From Mycobacterium talmoniae (GTDB lineage: Bacteria; Actinomycetota; Actinomycetes; Mycobacteriales; Mycobacteriaceae): a DNA stretch of 46,196 nucleotides. The translations under genes and the position numbers were made by a program. Shown piece by piece: positions 8,668-16,661 of this stretch (position 1 is its first letter; each line of letters begins with the position of its first letter). Where the stretch lies: positions 1-46,196 of the forward strand of contig PPEA01000651.1 in NCBI GenBank assembly GCA_002967005.1, given 5' to 3'. The notes beneath the pieces were generated by a model. The model was not told the DNA's origin, did no database searches, and saw nothing but the letters and a program-made list of their open reading frames with translations.

Positions 8668-9194
8668 CCGCCACTGCCGCAGCCGTTCAGGATCTGGGCC
8701 CCGTACCCGAGGACTTCGACCGCTGGGAAGTCGAACAATTCCTGTACCGCGAGGCCCGGTATGCCGACGAGTTGAACTATGACGCGTGGGAGGCATTGTG
8801 GACCGATGACGCACTGTACTGGGTTCCGGTCGCCTCGACGGACGACCCGCTGCGGCAGATGTCGGTGATCTACGACAACCGCAGCCGGATCTCCACCCGG
8901 CTCAAGCAGGTGCGGACCGGAAAGCGTCATGCCCAGGCACCGCCGTCGAACCTACGCAGATTGCTGTCCAACATCGAGTTCCTAGGCGGTAGGGCTAATC
9001 CTGAAGGCGGTATCGACCTCGAGGTGGCGGCTAATTTTCTCGTGCTTGAATCACGGGACCGCGGCAACAACCTGTGGGGAGGACGCACCACGTATCGGTT
9101 GCGCCGTGTGGACGGCTCTTTGCGGCTGACGTACAAGAAAGTTGTCCTGGTGGACAATGACAAGCCCCTGCCGACGCTCAGTTTCCTGATCTGA
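8664..9194 (+). CDS. Aromatic ring-hydroxylating oxygenase, beta subunit
   Basis: A 176-residue small subunit with the NTF2-like fold of Rieske oxygenase beta chains. It begins with a helix rich in acidic and aromatic residues (FLYREARYADELNYDAWEAL) and contains LYWVPVASTDDP, YDNRSRISTRLKQVRTGKRH and a C-terminal TYKKVVLVDND segment. It supports the alpha subunits in an alpha3beta3 assembly and carries no cofactor. Its ATG overlaps the alpha stop by four bases, as expected for subunits needed in equal amounts. Confidence 0.94.
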   Translation: MTATAAAVQDLGPVPEDFDRWEVEQFLYREARYADELNYDAWEALWTDDALYWVPVASTDDPLRQMSVIYDNRSRISTRLKQVRTGKRHAQAPPSNLRRLLSNIEFLGGRANPEGGIDLEVAANFLVLESRDRGNNLWGGRTTYRLRRVDGSLRLTYKKVVLVDNDKPLPTLSFLI

Positions 9195-9200
9195 GGATTC

Positions 9201-9455
9201 ATGTCTATCGAGTTTGGTGGGAGCGACAGCATCGACATGCCGGGCATCGGTCCGGTGATCGGAAGTGAGTTCGCCGAGGTATCAGTGAATTTCGACACCG
9301 AAGGGAACTCTCCGCGGCTGCGCCTTGAGGACCTGCGCAGTGGGCGGGTTCGGTATCTGGATGCGCTGGAACTGGAGACGATCATCTGGCTGCAGCAAGA
9401 TCATCTGAGCAGCCTGCTTGATCCGTCGGCCGACCGGTGGCGGGGTGACGCATGA
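9201..9455 (+). CDS. Small protein of unknown function in the Rieske oxygenase operon
   Basis: An 84-residue acidic protein (FGGSDSIDMPGIGPVIGSEFA; VRYLDALELETIIWLQQDHLSSLLDP). I do not recognise a domain. It has no cysteine motif, so it is not a ferredoxin, and no signal peptide or membrane segment. It follows the beta subunit by six bases and overlaps the thiolase start by four (ATGA), so it is a genuine operon member. A role as accessory or assembly factor for the oxygenase is only a guess from position. Confidence 0.75.
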   Translation: MSIEFGGSDSIDMPGIGPVIGSEFAEVSVNFDTEGNSPRLRLEDLRSGRVRYLDALELETIIWLQQDHLSSLLDPSADRWRGDA

Positions 9456-10663
9456 GGCGCGCCGCGATCGTGGCTCCGCTGCGCACGGCGGTTGGTACTT
9501 TCGGCGGGACGCTTCGGCCGCTCCGTGCCGAGGATTTGGCGAGCCGCGTCATCGAGGCGGTGCTGCAACGCAGCGGCGCCGATCCCGGGCTCGTGGACGA
9601 TGTCGTATTCGCCCAGTCCTACGCCAACTCCGAGGCGCCCTGCATCGGCCGGTGGGCGGCGTTGAACGCCGGGTTGGCGGTAGGCGTGCCCGGGCTGCAG
9701 ATCGACCGGCGTTGTGGCGGTGGCCTTCAGGCGGTGGTCACTGCCGCGATGATGGTGCAGACGGGCGCGGCCGACGTAGTCTTGGCCGGTGGTGTGGAAT
9801 CGATGAGCAACATCGAGCATTACACCACCAGCGTCCGGTGGGGAGCCCGGTCTGGTAACCAGGTACTGTACGACCGGCTCGATCGGGGCCGCGAGATGTC
9901 GCAGCCGATATGGCGATTCGGTCCGATCAGCGGGATGATCGAAACGGCAGAGAACCTAGCCTCGGACTATGGCATCGATCGCAACGCGGCCGACGCGTTC
10001 GCGGCCCGCAGCCACCAGCGAGCCGCCGCGGCCCAGGAATCGGGCCTGTTCGACGACGAGATCGTTGCCATAGAAGTACCCCAGCGCCGTGGTGATGCCG
10101 TGGTGTTTGATCGCGACGAGGGCGTCCGGCCCGACAGCACACCGGAGACCTTGGCGCGGCTGCGCACCATCGTGCCGGAGGGGACGGTGACTGCCGGCAA
10201 TTCCAGCCAGCAGAACGATGCCGCCGCCGCCTGCTTGGTGGTAGCCGAAGATCGGCTCGACAAACTGGGGCTGCAACCCCTTGGGTATCTGGAGGGCTGG
10301 GCCGCCGTCGGTTGTGAGCCGTCGCGGATGGGCATCGGTCCGGTGGGTGCGGTCGAAAAGCTCTTCAGCCGAACTAATTTCGGTTTCGACGATCTTGCTC
10401 TGATTGAAGTGAACGAGGCGTTTGCCGTCCAGGTACTCGCGGTGCTGTCCGGGTGGGGCTTTAAGCTTGGCGATGTTGACGATCGGCTCAACGTCAACGG
10501 GTCGGGTATCTCGCTGGGCCATCCGATCGGCGCCACCGGGGTGCGGATTCTCACGACGATGCTGCACGAGCTGCGCCGTCGGGGCGGCGGGTTCGCGCTG
10601 GAAACGATGTGCATTGGCGGTGGTCAGGGCATTGCCGCACTATTCCGCGGGCCGACGTCATGA
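9452..10663 (+). CDS. Acetyl-CoA acyltransferase (degradative thiolase)
   Basis: A 403-residue thiolase. Cys88 in DRRCGGG is the nucleophile, NEAF precedes the C-terminal half, LGHPIGATG carries the catalytic His and MCIGGGQG the second Cys. The RRCGGGLQAV context and ISLGHPIGATG resemble degradative beta-ketoadipyl/3-oxoacyl-CoA thiolases. It probably performs the last cleavage of the side chain or of the opened ring. It overlaps genes on both sides by four bases. It is not a near copy of the thiolase at 1447-2598. Confidence 0.93.
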   Translation: MRRAAIVAPLRTAVGTFGGTLRPLRAEDLASRVIEAVLQRSGADPGLVDDVVFAQSYANSEAPCIGRWAALNAGLAVGVPGLQIDRRCGGGLQAVVTAAMMVQTGAADVVLAGGVESMSNIEHYTTSVRWGARSGNQVLYDRLDRGREMSQPIWRFGPISGMIETAENLASDYGIDRNAADAFAARSHQRAAAAQESGLFDDEIVAIEVPQRRGDAVVFDRDEGVRPDSTPETLARLRTIVPEGTVTAGNSSQQNDAAAACLVVAEDRLDKLGLQPLGYLEGWAAVGCEPSRMGIGPVGAVEKLFSRTNFGFDDLALIEVNEAFAVQVLAVLSGWGFKLGDVDDRLNVNGSGISLGHPIGATGVRILTTMLHELRRRGGGFALETMCIGGGQGIAALFRGPTS

Positions 10664-12006
10664 CCGCTGCTTTAATCGGCTACGCCGCCTACCTACCGCG
10701 GTTCCGATTGCCCAAGGACCGGATCGTGGCCTCGTTCGACGAGGACAGCACCACCATGGCGGTGGCCGCGGCAGCCGCCGCGACAAGGGGGCACCGGCCC
10801 CCCGAAAATCTGTATTTCGCCACCAGCAGCCCGGCTTATGCCGATAAGACCAACGCCACCGCGATACATTCCGCGCTGGGCTTGCCGGTCGGTGGGTTCG
10901 CTGCAGACCTCTGCGGTACCGGGCGGAGCTGGGTCGCGGCCTGCCGAGCTGCGGCATCGACCGGCGGAGTTGTGGTATCGGCCGATGTGCGGGTGGGCCG
11001 GCCGGGTTCGCTCGACGAAAAGCGGGGCGGAGACGGTGCGACGGCGCTGCTGTTCGGCGATGGTCCCGCCATCGCCGAGATGGTGGGTATGACATCGCTG
11101 ACGGCGGAGTTCCTCGACCGCTGGCGGCAACCGTCTTCGATCACCGGTGAACAATGGGAGGAGCGCTTCGGTGCCGAACGATATGCTGCGCTGATCGGCA
11201 GCGCCTTCGACCGCATGCTCGGCGACAGCGGATTGTCTGGCGTCGACCACGTCGTGCTCGCCTGTCCCAATCCCGCGATCGTCAAACGGGCCGGAAAGTT
11301 GGTGAAAGGGCTGAAGTCGACCGTCACCTCGCCGATTGGGTTCGCAGGGGCGAGCGATGCGGCCATCGCCCTGTGCTCGATGCTCGACACCGCGGATGCC
11401 GGCGAGACAATCCTGGTGCTTTCCGCGGTCGACGGCTGCGACGCTGTACTGTGGCGCACCACCGCCGAGCTGCCGCGCAACCGACAACAACATCGGGTCG
11501 GCGAGCAACTCGCGGATGGTCTACCGGTGCAACACCTCACCTATCTTTCTTGGCGCGGTCTGGTCGAGATGGAGCCGCCGCGGCGCCCAGAACCGGATCG
11601 TCCCGCGGCGCCGCCGTCGGCACGGGCCGAGCAGTGGAAGTTTGGCTTCACCGGGACTCAATGTGCTGAATGCCAGTTCGTGCACCTACCACCCGTGCGT
11701 GTATGCCGGAGATGCGGCACCGCCGACCACATGCACCGGGCACAGATCGCGACACTGCACGGCACGGTGGCTACCTACACGGTGGACCACCTCGCGTACT
11801 CACCCTCACCGCCGGTGGTGCAAGCGGTTATCGACGTTGACGGCGGTGGCCGGTGCACTCTCGAGATCGCTGATGCCGAACCGGACCGGCTGCGCGTTGG
11901 CACGCGGGTCGGTTTCACATTCCGTCGGCTGTTCACCGCAGGCGGGGTACACGACTATTTCTGGAAGGCGCGTCTGCTCGGCGACGCCGGAGCGGAGGCC
12001 TCATGA
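10660..12006 (+). CDS. HMG-CoA synthase-like (KAS III fold) domain fused to DUF35 Zn-ribbon/OB-fold domain
   Basis: A 448-residue two-domain protein. Residues 1-310 are a condensing-enzyme fold related to 3-hydroxy-3-methylglutaryl-CoA synthase, with Cys85 (ADLCGTGRSW) at the nucleophile position. The segment where synthases have a catalytic His reads ACPNPAIVKRA, with Cys202 in its place, so normal HMG-CoA synthesis is doubtful. Residues 325-440 form a DUF35 domain with zinc ligands Cys335, Cys338, Cys349 and Cys352 and an OB fold; such domains hold CoA esters between partner enzymes. ATG at 10660 overlaps the previous stop, and its own stop overlaps the thiolase-like gene, so the two products probably form a complex. 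C-C bond cleavage or formation on an acyl-CoA is inferred. Confidence 0.85.
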   Translation: MTAALIGYAAYLPRFRLPKDRIVASFDEDSTTMAVAAAAAATRGHRPPENLYFATSSPAYADKTNATAIHSALGLPVGGFAADLCGTGRSWVAACRAAASTGGVVVSADVRVGRPGSLDEKRGGDGATALLFGDGPAIAEMVGMTSLTAEFLDRWRQPSSITGEQWEERFGAERYAALIGSAFDRMLGDSGLSGVDHVVLACPNPAIVKRAGKLVKGLKSTVTSPIGFAGASDAAIALCSMLDTADAGETILVLSAVDGCDAVLWRTTAELPRNRQQHRVGEQLADGLPVQHLTYLSWRGLVEMEPPRRPEPDRPAAPPSARAEQWKFGFTGTQCAECQFVHLPPVRVCRRCGTADHMHRAQIATLHGTVATYTVDHLAYSPSPPVVQAVIDVDGGGRCTLEIADAEPDRLRVGTRVGFTFRRLFTAGGVHDYFWKARLLGDAGAEAS

Positions 12007-13208
12007 CCAGCCACGGCATTATCGACCGGGTGGCGGTTGTCGGGATGGGCTGTACCCGGTTCGGTGAGCGTTGGGACAGTTCCACCGACGACTTGATCCT
12101 CGAAGCAGTTGACGAATGCCTGGGATCGGTATCCGGGCTGGGTCGAGACGATGTCGACGCTTACTGGCTTGGCACACTCGGCTCCGGGCAGTCCGGCCTG
12201 ACATTGAGCCGTGCGCTGGGCACCGAGGACAAGCCGGTCACTCGCGTCGAGAATTATTGCGCGACCGGCTCGGAGGCGTTCCGCAACGCATGTTACGCGG
12301 TGGCCGCCGGGGCGTATGACGCGGTGATGGCGGTCGGTGTCGAGAAGCTCAAGGATTCGGGTTTCTCCGGCCTGCTGCGGGCCGACCCGCCCAGCGACGG
12401 AACCGCACCTGAATTGTCGCTGACCGCGCCCGCGGCGTTCTCGTTGTTGGATCCGGCGTATTGCGCCAAGCACGGTGTGCATCCCGACGAGATGCGCGAG
12501 GCGATGACTCATATCGCATGGAAGAACCACACGAACGGTGCGCGGAACCCCAAGGCGCAGTTCCGTTCCCCGGTGACCAAAGAAACCATTGCTAACGCGC
12601 CGAAAGTGGCTGGCAGACTGGGCGTCTTTGATTGCTCGGGGGTCTCCGACGGCGCGGCCTGTGCGCTGATTGTGCCGGCCGAGCGCGCCCTCGACTACAC
12701 GGACTCCCCGATGTACGTCAAAGCGCTTTCACTGGTGGCTGGCTCGGCACGCGGCTCCATGGACCCCGATTTCGACTTCACCACCTTCCCCGAAGTGGTC
12801 CGGTCGGCCCGTGACGCGTACGCCCAAGCCGGTATCGACCGTCCGAGTATCGAGCTCTCGATGGCGGAGGTGCATGATTGCTTCACCCCCACCGAGCTCG
12901 TGCTGATGGAAGACCTCGGCTTCTCCGAGCCCGGGCACGCGTGGAAGGACGTGATGGGCGGTGAGTTTGACGCCGAGGGGCGGCTCCCGGTGAATCCGGA
13001 CGGCGGCCTCAAGTCGTTCGGCCACCCGGTCGGCGCCAGCGGTCTACGGATGCTCTACGAAGCATGGCTGCAGTTCCGCGGACAGGCCGGTGACCGGCAG
13101 CTGCCCGACCCACGTACCGCCCTGACACACAACCTCGGCGGTCGGCCGGGAGGATGTGTCTCCTTTGTCTCAATTGTCGGTCGGGCCCTCGGTTCGGCGG
13201 GCAGCTAG
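12003..13208 (+). CDS. Thiolase-like lipid-transfer protein (Ltp / SCP-x thiolase family)
   Basis: A 401-residue non-classical thiolase. Cys86 lies in ENYCATGSEAF, HDCFTPTEL replaces the usual NEAF block, and GGLKSFGHPVGASG carries the His motif. This family includes SCP-x-type thiolases and the Ltp aldolases of steroid side-chain degradation, which work with a DUF35 partner (ChsH2 with Ltp2). Here the DUF35 domain is fused to the preceding synthase-like protein and the genes overlap by four bases, so a complex is likely. Either thiolysis or retro-aldol release of a short acyl-CoA is possible; conservation of a Cys at 86 favours thiolase chemistry. Confidence 0.88.
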   Translation: MTSHGIIDRVAVVGMGCTRFGERWDSSTDDLILEAVDECLGSVSGLGRDDVDAYWLGTLGSGQSGLTLSRALGTEDKPVTRVENYCATGSEAFRNACYAVAAGAYDAVMAVGVEKLKDSGFSGLLRADPPSDGTAPELSLTAPAAFSLLDPAYCAKHGVHPDEMREAMTHIAWKNHTNGARNPKAQFRSPVTKETIANAPKVAGRLGVFDCSGVSDGAACALIVPAERALDYTDSPMYVKALSLVAGSARGSMDPDFDFTTFPEVVRSARDAYAQAGIDRPSIELSMAEVHDCFTPTELVLMEDLGFSEPGHAWKDVMGGEFDAEGRLPVNPDGGLKSFGHPVGASGLRMLYEAWLQFRGQAGDRQLPDPRTALTHNLGGRPGGCVSFVSIVGRALGSAGS

Positions 13209-13221
13209 CTCGTGGTGGGTC

Positions 13222-13968
13222 ATGGGTGACAGCCCCCTGGCGCAGTTGCGCACATTCGTCGGTCTTGGATCGCTGGTCCCAGTCGCCGCGGGTGCCGTCG
13301 GGATAGGTCTGCTCACCGGTGACAGACGCCGTGGCGTGAACTTCTTTACGTCGACGTGGCCGCAATTGATGTTGACGACCGGCGGCGTGAGCATCCGTAC
13401 GTTCGGCGCAGAGAACTTGAGGTCCCAGCGTCCGGCCGTGTTTATCTTTAATCACCGCAACAGCTTCGATGTGTTCATAGCCGCGGCCCTTGTTCGTGAT
13501 GACTGGACGGCGGTGGGCAAGAAGGAACTCGAGAACGACCCGGTCGCGGGCACGATCGGGAGGTTCGTGGACGCAGCGTTCATCGATCGCGACGATCCCC
13601 AGCGGTCGGTCGAGGGTTTGCGCAAGGTCGAAGCGCTGGCCCGCAGGGGCATCTCGGTGATCATTGCGCCCGAGGGCACCCGTGCGGACGGGAGTGCCGT
13701 CGGCGCGTTCAAAAAGGGTCCGTTCCGCATCGCGATGGCGGCCGGGATACCGATCGTACCCATCGTGATCCGCAATGCGGAGGCGATTGGGGACAGGCAC
13801 TCCAAGACGCTCAGATCCGGCAGCGTCGACGTTGCCGTGCTGCGGCCCATCGCCGTTGACGGGTGGACCGTCGCGGAGTTGGACGAGCGTATCGCGGAGG
13901 TCCGTCAGCTCTACGTCGACACCCTGCAGCACTGGCCCGGTACATCAGACGGAGTCAGTCACCGATGA
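13222..13968 (+). CDS. 1-acyl-sn-glycerol-3-phosphate acyltransferase-like protein (PlsC family)
   Basis: A 248-residue membrane-associated acyltransferase. A hydrophobic N-terminal segment (about residues 11-31) is followed by the H-X4-D motif NHRNSFD (His78, Asp83) and PEGTR (150-154), so the active site is complete. The acceptor could be lysophosphatidate or another hydroxyl compound; its place at the end of a catabolic operon makes a non-standard acceptor conceivable. ATG at 13222, 13 bases after the previous stop, is preferred; an upstream start at 13156 would lie inside the thiolase-like gene. Its 3' end overlaps the convergent TetR gene by 14 bases. Confidence 0.88.
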   Translation: MGDSPLAQLRTFVGLGSLVPVAAGAVGIGLLTGDRRRGVNFFTSTWPQLMLTTGGVSIRTFGAENLRSQRPAVFIFNHRNSFDVFIAAALVRDDWTAVGKKELENDPVAGTIGRFVDAAFIDRDDPQRSVEGLRKVEALARRGISVIIAPEGTRADGSAVGAFKKGPFRIAMAAGIPIVPIVIRNAEAIGDRHSKTLRSGSVDVAVLRPIAVDGWTVAELDERIAEVRQLYVDTLQHWPGTSDGVSHR

Positions 13969-14587
13969 TCCGACACAATCCGCGCAGGTACTGTGCCTCG
14001 GTAACCTCGGTACCGAATAGTGTGGACACCGCCGACAGGTGGGGGAATTCGGACACGTCGAGATGTGACCAGGCGGCGCGCGGCCGGTCGGCGCCGGCCC
14101 TCGACTCGACGATGGCAAAGATCGCGAACCCCAACGTGTAGGTGGCAAGGGTGCGCTGCAGATGGAATGCCGCCTCGGGACTGAATCCGGCCCGGTGCAG
14201 CCGCATCAGCACCCGTTCGATCACCTCAGCCTGGGCGCGACCGAATACCGGTGCATCGGCGACCGCCAGGGTGACGTTGCGGTGGTCGAGGAATCGGCGG
14301 TAGATGGACAAGAACACCTTTTCCAACACCGTCTGCCAGCGTTGGCGTAGGTCGACCGGCGGCAGATCCGCCAGCAGCAGGTCGGCGACCATGGTGACGA
14401 TCTCATCCTTGGACGCCGCGTAGCCGTAGATGGTCATCGGCCGGACGCCGAGTTCCTTGGCCAACCGGGCAATCGTCAGGGCACCGGGACCTTCCGCGTC
14501 GACAAGGTCGAAGGCCGCGTGTGCAACCTGGCTCGGGGTCAGCAACGAGGGGCGCCCGGGCCGACGGACCGGGCCGGGAACCGTCAA
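13955..14587 (-). CDS. TetR family regulator (TetR-2, YGY subfamily)
   Basis: A 210-residue repressor. The helix-turn-helix region reads LTIARLAKELGVRPMTIYGY, followed by SKDEIV, and the C-terminal half resembles TetR_C-type domains (LATYTLGFAIFAI). The only plausible start is TTG at 14587, overlapping the TGA of the upstream LLM gene, so the two are coupled. It shares the MT(I/L)YGY signature and domain pattern with the TetR at 29751-30404. A near-perfect operator lies upstream of the LLM-TetR operon at 15814-15842, with the same core as two sites beside that second regulator. Autoregulation is inferred. Confidence 0.9.
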   Translation of the reverse strand: MTVPGPVRRPGRPSLLTPSQVAHAAFDLVDAEGPGALTIARLAKELGVRPMTIYGYAASKDEIVTMVADLLLADLPPVDLRQRWQTVLEKVFLSIYRRFLDHRNVTLAVADAPVFGRAQAEVIERVLMRLHRAGFSPEAAFHLQRTLATYTLGFAIFAIVESRAGADRPRAAWSHLDVSEFPHLSAVSTLFGTEVTEAQYLRGLCRIIGD

Positions 14588-15705
14588 CGGTCTCGGTTAC
14601 GCCAGGCGGCCACCAATTCGGCGTTCTGCGCCGGCGTCGATCCGTAGGTGACGATCTCATCGGCTCCCGCATCGATGAACCGCTGGAGATTGGCAACGCA
14701 CTCGTCGACCGTTCCGATCGCACTGCAGTCCCACATGTACTCGTCGGGAATAACGCTGGCGACATCCATCATCTCGTGGCGCTGGAACTCTCTGTCGGCG
14801 ACCTGCGAGATGTTCGCGAACCGCTTATGGTTGCGGATCTTGTCCAGCAAGCCCTGATCCCAGCCGTTCGCAGTGCACAACTGCTCGCCATAGCCAGGGT
14901 ACTGCAGGTAGGTGACCATCCGTCCGTGCGCGATCGCACGTGCTTCGAAATCGGACAGATTAGGCGCTGTTACGACCAGGGCACCGACACGGATCGAGTT
15001 GGGATCACGGCCGATTCGCTCGCACGATTCGACGATTCGGGCCTTGGCTTCGGCAACGGCGGTCGGGTTCATCATGGGGATGAGGATCACTCCGTCGGCT
15101 TTTGCGGCGGCGTATCGGGCGCCGGCGGGACCGCAGAATCCACCGAACCAGATCGGCGGAGGAGCGCCGTGGTAGCTCTCCGCGAAGGAGAGGTCTTCGA
15201 AGGTCCCCACCGGTCCGTCGTAGGTAACGTGCTTCCCGGCCCATAGGTCACGCAAAATGTCGGTGTAGTCATACATTTGGCGAAAGGTCGCCATTTGGAT
15301 GCCGGTGCCTTTGAAATAGCCGTTGTCACCGCGGCCCAGACCCATGATGAAGCGTTCCCCGTAACAGGCTTGCATGGTTGCGCCGAACGCGGCCGCGGTC
15401 CACGGGTGTCGGGTGGTTGGGTCAATGACACCCGTGCACACCTGCAAGCGGGTGGTCCGCGCGGCGATGCCGGAGAGGATCACATCGGACCATTTGATGT
15501 CGATGCGCTCGGACAGCCAGACGCGGCGAAAGCCGAGGCGTTCGGCATCCACGCCGTCCTGGATTCCTTGCGCTGGTGTGCGGGACACGGTGTCGTACTC
15601 GGACTCCTCCTGCTGGGAGGTCACCGCACCGGCGATGACGAAGGCGCTCATGTCCTCAGCGACGGGCGCAAGGGCGGTGTCGGTGGACTTCTCGTTAATG
15701 GTCAC
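14584..15705 (-). CDS. LLM class F420/flavin-dependent oxidoreductase (alpha type, copy 1)
   Basis: A 373-residue luciferase-like monooxygenase fold protein. It has LGFRRVWLSERIDIK, SGIAARTTRLQVCTGVIDPTTRHP and FIMGLGRGDNGYF, typical of a mycobacterial subgroup thought to use F420. It is a clear paralogue of the LLM at 35296-36417: same length, with shared GIQDGVDA-RLGF, FGATMQ-CYG and EI-TYGSTPAQNA. The GTG start at 15705 is preceded by AGGAGA at a spacing of about eight bases. It heads a two-gene operon with TetR-2 and would oxidise or reduce a lipophilic intermediate. No choice between F420 and FMN can be made from the motifs. Confidence 0.9.
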   Translation of the reverse strand: MTINEKSTDTALAPVAEDMSAFVIAGAVTSQQEESEYDTVSRTPAQGIQDGVDAERLGFRRVWLSERIDIKWSDVILSGIAARTTRLQVCTGVIDPTTRHPWTAAAFGATMQACYGERFIMGLGRGDNGYFKGTGIQMATFRQMYDYTDILRDLWAGKHVTYDGPVGTFEDLSFAESYHGAPPPIWFGGFCGPAGARYAAAKADGVILIPMMNPTAVAEAKARIVESCERIGRDPNSIRVGALVVTAPNLSDFEARAIAHGRMVTYLQYPGYGEQLCTANGWDQGLLDKIRNHKRFANISQVADREFQRHEMMDVASVIPDEYMWDCSAIGTVDECVANLQRFIDAGADEIVTYGSTPAQNAELVAAWRNRDR

Positions 15706-15813
15706 AGCTTTATCTCCTAGTCGACAACAGTTTCGACGCCCGATCGGTTACCAACGCGGCGGCGTGAGCCACCGGGCTACCAAACGCCGAATCGCCGCGA
15801 TCGGGCGGCGCGA

Positions 15814-15842
15814 ATCATTTCCGTATGTTATACGGAAATGAT
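15814..15842. promoter_or_regulatory. Perfect 13-bp inverted repeat, candidate TetR operator (CCGTA-N5-TACGG class)
   Basis: The arms ATCATTTCCGTAT and ATACGGAAATGAT are separated by GTT and match at every position. The core is CCGTA-N5-TACGG, the same as at 30412-30426 and 30444-30458. It lies 109 bp upstream of the LLM GTG at 15705, in the only non-coding gap before the LLM-TetR-2 operon. A TetR dimer site is the natural reading; a cruciform or terminator for the SDR gene ending at 15906 is less likely because no T-run follows. Confidence 0.75.
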
Positions 15843-15905
15843 GGATATCCGCAAGACGGGAGCATCGAATAACCGGTGTACTCCGCCGACCCGTCGCACC
15901 AGCGC

Positions 15906-16661
15906 TCAGAACAGGCTTGCCGCCATCGCATTGTCGACGGGCAGCGCGACACCGCTGACGAATTCCGCCGCATCCGAAGCGAGGTAGGCGACGGCGCGCG
16001 CTATGTCGGCCGGTTCGCCCATGCGACCTTGTTTCGCGGTGACCAGCTCGTTGATCGGTACCGGCGAGAGGGCCTCAAAACGCGACTTCATCTGATCCAT
16101 CATCGGTGTCGCGATGAGGCCCGGGCACACGCAGTTGACCCGGATATTCGTCGGTCGCAACTCCAACGCGGCCGACTGCGTGAGGTTGATGACGGCGGCT
16201 TTGGTGGCGCCGTAGGCAGACATCAACGGGACGCCGCGCAGCCCGGCCACCGACGCGACGGACACGATGGCGCCGCTGCCGGCCTCCGAGATCCGTGGTG
16301 CTGCGTACCGGATGCCGTTGAAAACACCGGCGATATTGACGCGCAGGATGTTTACGAGTTGATCCGGGGTGGTCTCGACCAGTGGTGTGGTCACCTCCAT
16401 CCCCGCATTGTTGACCAGGATGTCCAGGTGCCCGAACCGTTCGACTGTCGCCTGCACCGCGTCGTGGACATCGTCGGGTTCCCTGACGTCACAGCGGAGG
16501 GGATGTGCGCGTTCGAGACCTTGCGCGACGGCGGCGGCCCCTTCCGCATTGATATCGCTGACCACGACATTGGCCCCCGCTGCGGCCAGGATCGTGACGA
16601 CCCCGCGCCCAATGCCCGATGCTGCGCCGGTGACCAGGGCAACCTTATCCGTGAAATTCAT
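15906..16661 (-). CDS. Short-chain dehydrogenase/reductase
   Basis: A 251-residue SDR with TGAASGIG at residues 11-18, a DI motif after the second strand (VVSDINAEG), NNAG and a YGATK catalytic pair, ending in the usual FVSGVALPVDNA region. ATG at 16661 overlaps the TGA of the upstream LLM gene (ATGA), which fixes the start; a longer frame running upstream is an artefact of the LLM coding sequence. It probably oxidises the alcohol, or reduces the ketone, handled by its LLM partner. Confidence 0.91.
   Translation of the reverse strand: MNFTDKVALVTGAASGIGRGVVTILAAAGANVVVSDINAEGAAAVAQGLERAHPLRCDVREPDDVHDAVQATVERFGHLDILVNNAGMEVTTPLVETTPDQLVNILRVNIAGVFNGIRYAAPRISEAGSGAIVSVASVAGLRGVPLMSAYGATKAAVINLTQSAALELRPTNIRVNCVCPGLIATPMMDQMKSRFEALSPVPINELVTAKQGRMGEPADIARAVAYLASDAAEFVSGVALPVDNAMAASLF

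Noticed and set aside
5056-12006. A polyketide beta-branching cassette (HMG-CoA synthase-like plus crotonases)
   Set aside because: No acyl carrier protein, ketosynthase decarboxylase or polyketide synthase is present, and the synthase-like protein appears to lack the catalytic His.
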